Source of the DNA: Massospora cicadina
Taxonomy: Eukaryota > Entomophthoromycota > Entomophthoromycetes > Entomophthorales > Entomophthoraceae
Direction: 5' to 3'
Assembly (NCBI GenBank): GCA_022478985.1
Contig: JAKSZP010009659.1
Location: forward strand, 1-64,000
Length of the DNA stretch: 64,000 nt
The position numbers and the translations under genes were made by a program. Below are positions 58,418 to 64,000 of this stretch, in pieces. The first letter of the stretch is position 1. Each line of letters begins with the position of its first letter. Under the pieces are notes generated by a model. It had not been told where the DNA came from. It ran no database searches and saw only the letters and a list, made by a program, of their open reading frames with translations.

Positions 58418-59092
58418 GTGTCTCAGTCTCCATGTTCATCTCCACTTTTATTTGTAAGCAAGAAAGATGGAGGTTTGCGACCCTGCGTAAATTATCAAAA
58501 GTTGAATGATATCACCATAAAGAACAGATACCCTTTACCTGATGCTGACTACTTGAGCGATCAGTTTTCTGGGGCTACTATCTTTTCAAAGGTGGATCTG
58601 AGGGATGCATTTAACCAGATCAGGATTAAGGAAGGTGATGAATGGAAAACGGCTTTCAAGACGCGGTTTGGGTTGTTTGAGTATCTTGTCATGCCGTTTG
58701 GCCTTTGCAACGCACCAAGTACATTTCAACAAATGATCAATACAGTTTTGGGTGGGTACATGGACCAGTTCTGCGTGGCTTACCTGGACGATATTTTGGT
58801 GTATAGCAAGTCTCAAGAGGAACACCTTCGACATCTGCAATTGATCTTTAAGAAATTCCAGGAGTATAACCTTCATGTCAAGCTTTCAAAGTGTGAGTTT
58901 GCTCAGGAAAAAGTTGAATTTCTTGGTTATGTTGTGGGAAGGAGTGGGTTTACCATGGCATCTAGCAAAGTAGATGCTATCACATCTTGGCCTACACCTA
59001 ATAGCTGGAAGGAAGTTCGCAGTTTCTTGGGTTTGGCAAACTTTTGTAGGGATTTTATAAAAGGCTTTTTCCTTCTATTGCATTACCCTTGA
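58418..59092 (+). pseudogene. E11 reverse transcriptase, catalytic residues intact
   Basis: A 224-codon open run directly after the TGA, in the same frame. In order: SPCSSPLLFVSKKDGGLRPC, RYPLPDADYLSDQFSGATIF, SKVDLRDAFNQIRI (first catalytic Asp), EYLVMPFGLCNAPSTFQQMI, VAYLDDILVYSKSQEEHL (YLDD at 58781-58792) and FLGYVVGRSGFTMASSKVDA, then the thumb VRSFLGLANFCRDFIKGF. Length and motifs are standard for a chromovirus RT. The run ends at 59092 through a frameshift at the start of the connection to RNase H. Confidence 0.92.
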
Positions 59093-59589
59093 CATGGCTC
59101 ACATCATATGGTGTTCCATATAAATGGTCCCAAGTGGCGGAAAAATCCTTTGCTGACTTAAAGTCTGCCTTTGTTACTGCACTAGTGTTGTCCATGCCCA
59201 ACTATGATAAGCCCTTCGTGGTTGAAACTGACGCTTCTTAATATGCACTTGGGGGGCTTTATTGTAGGAGGGTGATGATAGTAGACTTCATCCTATATCC
59301 TACTATTCCAAAAATTTTATCTCCGCTTAATGTAACTACCCTATCTATGACAAAGAGATGCTGGCAATTGTTCAGACCCTTGGCACTGGCGACGGTACTT
59401 GTGTGGGGCAAAACACCCTGTGAATATCATGACTGACCATAAGAACCTGACATACTTCTTTAATCCGCGCCAGCTAAATCAGCGGCAAGCTAGATGGGCC
59501 CTTAGCCTTGCTGATTATGACCTGGAAATTGGATACAAGCCTAGGAAGGTTAATGTGTTCCCAGTTCTCTAAGTCGTCGCCCTGATTTA
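59093..59589 (+). pseudogene. E11 RNase H with frameshifts
   Basis: Frames give SLPLTWLTSYGVPYKWSQVA-like sequence (59085-59145), then KPFVVETDAS (conserved Asp, about 59225-59240), a TAA and a frame change, then PVNIMTDHKNLTYFFNPRQL and RQARWALSLADYDLEIGYKP (59417-59540). It ends at SSLSRRPDLMPAE near 59562-59600, the usual border with integrase. Four or so small lesions; the blocks are all present. Confidence 0.8.
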
Positions 59590-61143
59590 ATGCCTGCAGA
59601 AGGGAAGATCACAGAATATAACACACAGGTTTTACTAAAATCACGGAACCCAGTGGATCAGCTCTCTCACGTAATTTTAGTGCGATGGGAAGATAATATT
59701 TTGAAAGCCCAGAAAAAAGATGCGTTTTGTCAAGGTGTGAAGGCTGACCTGAGTCAGTATTTGAATAGTGGATGGTACCTCAAGGAATACTCTCTGAAAG
59801 GACGTTTGGTCTGTTGGAAGAGATGCCTTTATGTGCCTAAAGGGTCCCAACGAATGGAAATATTACGTGAATACCATGACTCAGGAATGGCTGGACATCC
59901 TGGATGAAATAAGATGGTAACTCTCATCCAGAGAACTTACCGCTGGCCTGGGCTGGTTAGAGATTTTAGTAAGTATCTGGCTGGATGTGGGATTTGTGGG
60001 TGTACTAAGGCTAGGAGGGGCCATCCTGAAGGTCAGTTGGAACCTTTGAAGTTTTCTCATAAGCCTTGGGAATCAGTTACCCTAGATTTCATCGTTGAGC
60101 TACCCCATTCTCAGGGGTATAATTCAGTTTTAGTGGTAGTTGACCATTTCACAAAAATGGCTCACTTCATTCCTATGACCACCAATGTCACAGCCAAAGA
60201 GACAGCCCAGCTATTTATAAAGAAGGTTTTTTTATATCACGGAATACCCAAGGAGGTTATCTTTGATAGAGGCCCACAGTTCACTTCTCACTTTTGGAAG
60301 CAGGTTATGTCAGATCTTGGAATTAAGAGATGCCTGTCTACTGCATATCATCCCCAAACAGATGGACAAACTGAGCGGGTCAATCAGGTGCTGGAGCAGT
60401 ACTTGAGATGTTACGTGAATGCTGAGCAGGATAATTGGGTTGAGCTGTTACCAATGGCTCAGTTTTGTTACAACATGGACTATGCCTCCATTGGAATGTC
60501 ACCTTTTAAGGCTAACTATGGCTATGACGTGGGTTGGGAACCACTTCCAACTACTGAAGTGAACAATCCATCAGGAAGAGAATTTATGAAATATATTCAT
60601 CAGACCCATGCATTATGTCAAGCAAGCTTAACTCGAGCAGTGCAGACCTACAAGGATTTTGCAGATAAAAAAAGAGTGCCCGGGAAGATGTTGGAAGTTG
60701 GGAGTGAAGTTTATTTGGATGCTCGCAATGTTCCATTGGATGTACCATGCCGGAAATTAGCCCATTGGCGTGTAGGACCATATAAGATAAAGGAGGTCAT
60801 TAGGAAGGTTGCCTACCGAGTTGCTCTACCTGAAGAATGGAAAATTCATGATGTCTTTCATTGATCACTCTTGTACAAGAAGGATGGTAGTTCATTACCT
60901 CATCATAAATTTAAAAGCGCTGCCCCCCCCTCTTATTGATAGACCATATCCAGAGTATGAGGTAGAGGCTATGATTGGAAGACGTAAGCATTGTGGGACA
61001 ATGCAATTCCTGGTCAAGTGGGCTGGATATCCTGCAGAAGAGAGCACTTGGGAGCCTGAGGAGAACTTAAAGAATGCAGGAAATATGTTAAAGAAATGGA
61101 AGAATAAGGCATCGCAGGTAGCTTCAGACCTGGTGGTAGATGA
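59590..61143 (+). pseudogene. E11 integrase with complete DD35E and chromodomain
   Basis: Frame 59590-59907 carries the zinc-domain His part (YHDSGMAGHPG) and ends in TGA where Arg is expected. Frame 59914-60864 (316 codons) has CGICGC, SVTLDFIVELPHSQG (Asp 1), IFDRGPQFTSHFW (Asp 2) and TDGQTERVNQ (Glu, 35 residues after Asp 2), then LAHWRVGPYKIKEVI. After TGA 60862-60864 the reading continues to an 8-C run (60923-60930) where the frame shifts. The chromodomain (YEVEAMIGRRKHCGTMQFLV, then KWAGYPAEESTWEPEENL, 60947-61106) follows. The frame passes into the 3' LTR. Confidence 0.92.
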
Positions 61144-61886
61144 TGTCAGGGTAAAGCCTGACATTAGAGGAATTCCTGAGATTTTAGATACAATTCTTCA
61201 TATCAAGAGGATTTGTGCTGAAGTTAGATCGATTATTTGCATATCAAATCATGATTGCAATGAGTTTCATTCAGTTAATCGCTTAAATTACCCTAATTTC
61301 AATGATATTGAGTCAATTAATTGCACCAAAACGAATTTACAATGAGACTGAGACAATTCCCACTGCTTTCAAAATCACATGCAAGGCGCAATCCCATAAG
61401 CTCAAAAAGTTATAGTGCTCCATTCAAATAAACTAATTAAGCTTAGGAAAGTCCAGGAAGTTGGATGGGATATAAAACTAGACTATTCAGATGGTTAGTC
61501 TTTGCGGTCAATAAAATGTTATCATATGCTAAACCCTTTAAGTACATATTTTCATTATAACAGTTCCATATACCATATAGTAAACAAGCTATACAGTCTA
61601 ACCAATTATTCCATAAAACCTATAACCATGGGTGCAGAAACACCTATACCTGAACAAATCCCTCTTCCATTACTTACACGTCCAAACATAGCTGGTGTAC
61701 TGGCTTTAACAGGAATGGGAGTGGTTGAAGCAATCCTTCCTTCTTTAGGGCTAAACCGCCCAATTTCCCTTGCCATTCTCTATATGGTACGCACTGCCCC
61801 TTCATTATACTGGACCTTTAGCTCAGGGTTAACAGGTTCACGGCTTGCTACCACAAACTGGGATAAAGTAGTACCTTTCCCTGACA
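61144..61886 (+). repeat. E11 3' LTR
   Basis: 743 bp, partner of 56228-56967, with the same hairpin, TATAAAA (61471-61477) and ATG (61628). The chromodomain frame of pol runs into it as far as the stop at 61343-61345. The gag-frame ORF in this copy runs out into E9 sequence and stops at 61927. Confidence 0.95.
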
Positions 61887-61891
61887 GTATG

Positions 61892-62568
61892 GGTGCCCCC
61901 AAACCTTACTTTTGGACAATGGATTGAACTTCACCTCACAGGTAGTACAAGAACGTTATCTCACTATTTGGCACTACCCAGAGTTTTGCTGCCCCTTACC
62001 ACCCCTCTACCAATGGGGTGGTACAACGCATTGACACAACTCTTATTTCATTATACAAAAACTAGCTTCCTCAGATCCTGCCCATTGGAACCAATACCTA
62101 CCCAGAGCTTTGCTTGACTGCAGGGTAAGCTACCACCAAGTCATCAAGATGTCCCCATTCAAAGCCCTTTATGGGTGGGCACCTCAGCTACCAAGCAGCA
62201 TCCAGCCCTTACTCGAGACCTCCACACCTGAAAACTCCAAATTAACTATGAGGGCCTTAGCCAAAGAAATTTTACGGCTTCAAGCCCTAGCCACCCAAGG
62301 CATTGTCACCACTACTGGAAGAGAGACATTCCAATTTAATCTTGGACGACCCTCCTTACCAATTTTTCAATTAGGTGACCTTGTTCTCTTCTATCACCAT
62401 TGACCTGGAGGCTGACAAAATAAGCTAGACGTTCTTTGGTCTGGACCCTATAAGGTCATTCATAGGGTGAAGTATGAGTACTCCATTGCCAACGTCAACC
62501 AAGGGACTGTAGTCAATTGGGTGTATGGTTGGTTCCTTCAGCTGTATTCTCCCCTCTGACTGGATCTT
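61892..62568 (+). pseudogene. E9 integrase, C-terminal part, right of E11
   Basis: Directly after the GTATG duplication the frame gives GCPQTLLLDNGLNFTSQVVQ in one reading (second catalytic Asp). It then gives a frame-shifted stretch where the Glu block is expected (about 61990-62030), and frame 62110-62403: MSPFKALYGWAPQLPSSIQP, EILRLQALATQGIVTT and FQLGDLVLFYHH. TGA codons at 62401-62403 and 62413-62415 stand in the YHH.PGG. module, where E2 and E3 have Gln, Cys or Tyr and Arg is a likely ancestor. A GPYKVIHRVKYEYSI block (62448-62492) follows, just before the polypurine tract. Confidence 0.82.
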
Positions 62569-62579
62569 GAGGAGGGCGT

Positions 62580-62992
62580 TGTCAGGATTTGAGATAACAA
62601 ACAAATCAAATTCCCCACTTCTGGATCAATCTGTACCAAATTAGTTCCCAAACCTAACCAAACGAAATTATCTTAATGAACCTCCTCCCCAATTCCTGAG
62701 TCACGTGTAGAGGCGTTTCCACCAATTCAGTCTGGTGGATGGCGAAATCCATTGAGGATGCCCACAAGGCAGCCAATCTGGAAGAGCAGGAAAGATCCTT
62801 AATGGATGGTGCTGCAACAATCCTTGAGGCACCATGTCCCCACTCACTCTATAAATATCAAATCCTTTTGAACTTGATAAAATATACAATATCCTAACCA
62901 AATTTCTCTTCCTTCTCAACCCTCTCTGCAAATCTGCAGATTCAAGCCACCTTTGGTCCTCAGCAACAGTTCAGAGAACTGTAGCACCAAAA
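62580..62992 (+). repeat. E9 3' LTR
   Basis: Partner of 50494-50906; TATAAAT at 62850-62856. The end reads GTAGCACCAAAA where the left copy has GTAGCATTGACA, but the GTTAC duplication directly after it fixes the boundary. Confidence 0.93.
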
Positions 62993-62997
62993 GTTAC

Positions 62998-63529
62998 CTT
63001 CAAACCAATTAGGAGCTATAAAATGTTGGAATGGCTATGCATTTATTTTAAAGTAAATTAAATAGCTAGGGCTGCAACTGAAGAGGAGCTTTACTATTGT
63101 AAACCAAACACTATAGATAAGGTGAAAGATACTATGCATATAGCTACCTAATCTGTAAAATTATTAGTCAAGCCTACTTGGCTTATATAAAAAGCTGCTG
63201 GGGATAAGCTTAAGCTTAATACCGCTTACCTTGATAAATGTATATTAAACCCCATATAATTTTTTAGATTTATGATTTTTAATCAAGTTCAGCTGAGGTA
63301 TAGAGCTTTAAAGTAATATTAGTGCACTCTATCACAGTTTCTATCTAAAGGGTAAGGTGAGATATCATTAAAGCCATCCTCTAATCTAAAGAACAGATGT
63401 TATATAAATATACCTGACTGATTAACTATGTTGGATTTTCTTTCTGCCTAATATCACTTTCAAGTGAATATAAAATTACAGAAGAACTAAACAACTCTTG
63501 AAAACTGACACACAGAAAAGCCCTGATGT
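62998..63529. other. Spacer between E9 and E12
   Basis: AT-rich sequence that was the E9 target site. A short + strand reading near 63070-63150 (ATEEELYYCKPNTIDKVKDT) is protein-like but soon stops, and I do not recognise it. No other feature seen. Confidence 0.5.
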
Positions 63530-64000
63530 CCTTGGCCTTACTGCCTGCTGCTCCAAAATGGGGCAACAATGAAACCCTCTAGCATCTTCCGCCCAGCGGG
63601 AAAACTCTTTTGAACTAGGTCAACCAGCCCCCCAATGCCTTGAGTCAGTATGTCCCCCCAAGGATCTCGCCCTCCACCTTGCACATTCCCAAGCGGTGCC
63701 TCAGCCCCATTGTGCTCCCTAAAAGCAAGATGTGATTTGGCCTCCAGGTTGAATATGACAACTTGTTTCCCTACAACAAACAAATCATAGAATTAGCCCA
63801 GGCGCTTATGTAGCCTGCAGACTTTAATGACTTCCGCCCTTACAAGGGGTACTTTGACCTCAGCTTCACCTTTGAAGCTGATGCTATAATAGCAGCCAAT
63901 ATTCCCCTGGTGTTCCAGAAAACCCTCATCTTAACCACTCACACCCGTTTTCTTGGAAAAACCATTCTTGTGGTTCAATTTGCAGGCCTCCCCACCCACC
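63530..64000 (+). pseudogene. E12: second CCHC-ORF copy, 5' part, runs off the window
   Basis: The + strand reads, in broken frames, LPAAPKWGNN, then EYDNLFPYNKQIIELAQALM, KGYFDLSFTFEADAIIAANI, and at the end ILVVQFAGLPTH. The same series appears in E8 on the - strand (PAAPAWGGD, FDLSFCSEAIAAE, LEVQFAGLPSH), so the two are copies of one family. At least two in-frame stops are present. The knuckle would lie beyond position 64000. It may be a LINE ORF1-type or gag-like protein; nothing here decides between them. Confidence 0.55.

Larger units (their letters stand above)
56228..61886 (+). mobile_element. E11: youngest element, Ty3/gypsy chromovirus with gag starting in the LTR
   Basis: LTRs 56228-56967 and 61144-61886 with a perfect target duplication GTATG (56223-56227 and 61887-61891). 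The LTR ends are the inverted repeat TGTCAGGG and CCCTGACA. By eye I count about ten substitutions and three indels between LTRs, far fewer than in any other pair here. Inside are gag, a decayed knuckle, protease, RT with intact YLDD, RNase H, integrase with intact DD35E, and a chromodomain. The frames are broken in about six places. It splits the integrase gene of E9, so it arrived later. Confidence 0.95.
50494..62992 (+). mobile_element. E9: Ty3/gypsy retrotransposon split by E11
   Basis: LTRs 50494-50906 and 62580-62992 (413 bp each) with a perfect target duplication GTTAC (50489-50493 and 62993-62997). The primer site TGGTGCTCACTACAGGGG is at 50911-50928, and a purine tract GAGGAGGGCGT (62569-62579) precedes the 3' LTR. 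Gag, protease, RT, RNase H and integrase are in order on the + strand. Without E11 and a 331-bp insertion it is about 6.5 kb. It is a better preserved relative of E2 and E3. Many of its stops are TGA at positions where Arg is expected. Confidence 0.93.

Noticed and set aside
52506..62415. Frequent in-frame TGA suggested a variant genetic code with TGA as a sense codon
   Set aside because: TGA stands at Arg, not Trp, positions, other stops (TAA, TAG) and frameshifts occur as well, and relatives in the window have Arg or Gln there. Mutation of CGA explains it.

Overview
This window is eukaryotic repeat DNA. Almost every coding trace belongs to LTR retrotransposons of the Ty3/gypsy (Metaviridae) type, most of them broken by stops, frameshifts and later insertions. 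I see no convincing host gene, rRNA, tRNA or CRISPR array. Gypsy elements with C-terminal chromodomains, AT-rich spacers and Arg-to-TGA decay that looks like CpG-to-TpG mutation suggest a TE-rich filamentous fungus, possibly a basidiomycete. The organism call is an inference; the element types are read from sequence.

Layout, using my labels. E1 (before position 1 to 17911, + strand) is an old chromodomain element whose left LTR runs off the window. E2 (722-6810, +) sits just behind its left LTR, and E3 (10500-16529, - strand, perfect 5-bp target duplication ACGCT) is inserted in its chromodomain. E4 (20026-29553, -) is a gypsy element with traces of gag, protease, RT, RNase H and integrase; about 1 kb of diverged direct repeat lies on each side. 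E5 (about 31561-49945, +) is an old element with LTRs of about 1.08 kb that was opened twice. E6 (35694-39525, TSD CCAGG), which has no recognisable pol, sits in the gag/protease interval. E7 (41144-47216) sits after RT, and its right LTR is itself interrupted by E8 (about 44225-46872), a CCHC zinc-knuckle ORF unit on the - strand.

E9 (50494-62992, +, TSD GTTAC) is related to E2 and E3. It carries a collagen-like Gly-X-Y tract in gag and a 331-bp insertion in RNase H. Its integrase is split by E11 (56228-61886, +, TSD GTATG). E11 is the youngest and most intact element: LTRs of 740 and 743 bp with about ten substitutions between them, a complete DD35E integrase and a chromodomain. E12, starting about 63530 and running off the right end, is a second copy of the E8 type in the other orientation.

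The most unusual system is E11. Its gag-frame ORF starts inside the 5' LTR, behind a TATA box and an ACCATGG start context, and runs through the LTR end and the putative primer site into the gag core. Its pol frame runs into the 3' LTR. The primer-site region can pair with the predicted 5' end of the transcript, which suggests Tf1-type self-priming. E4 and E9 instead share an 18-nt tRNA-type primer site that E6 also carries in altered form. Insertion order can be read from the nesting: E1 before E2 and E3; E5 before E6 and E7, and E7 before E8; E9 before E11.
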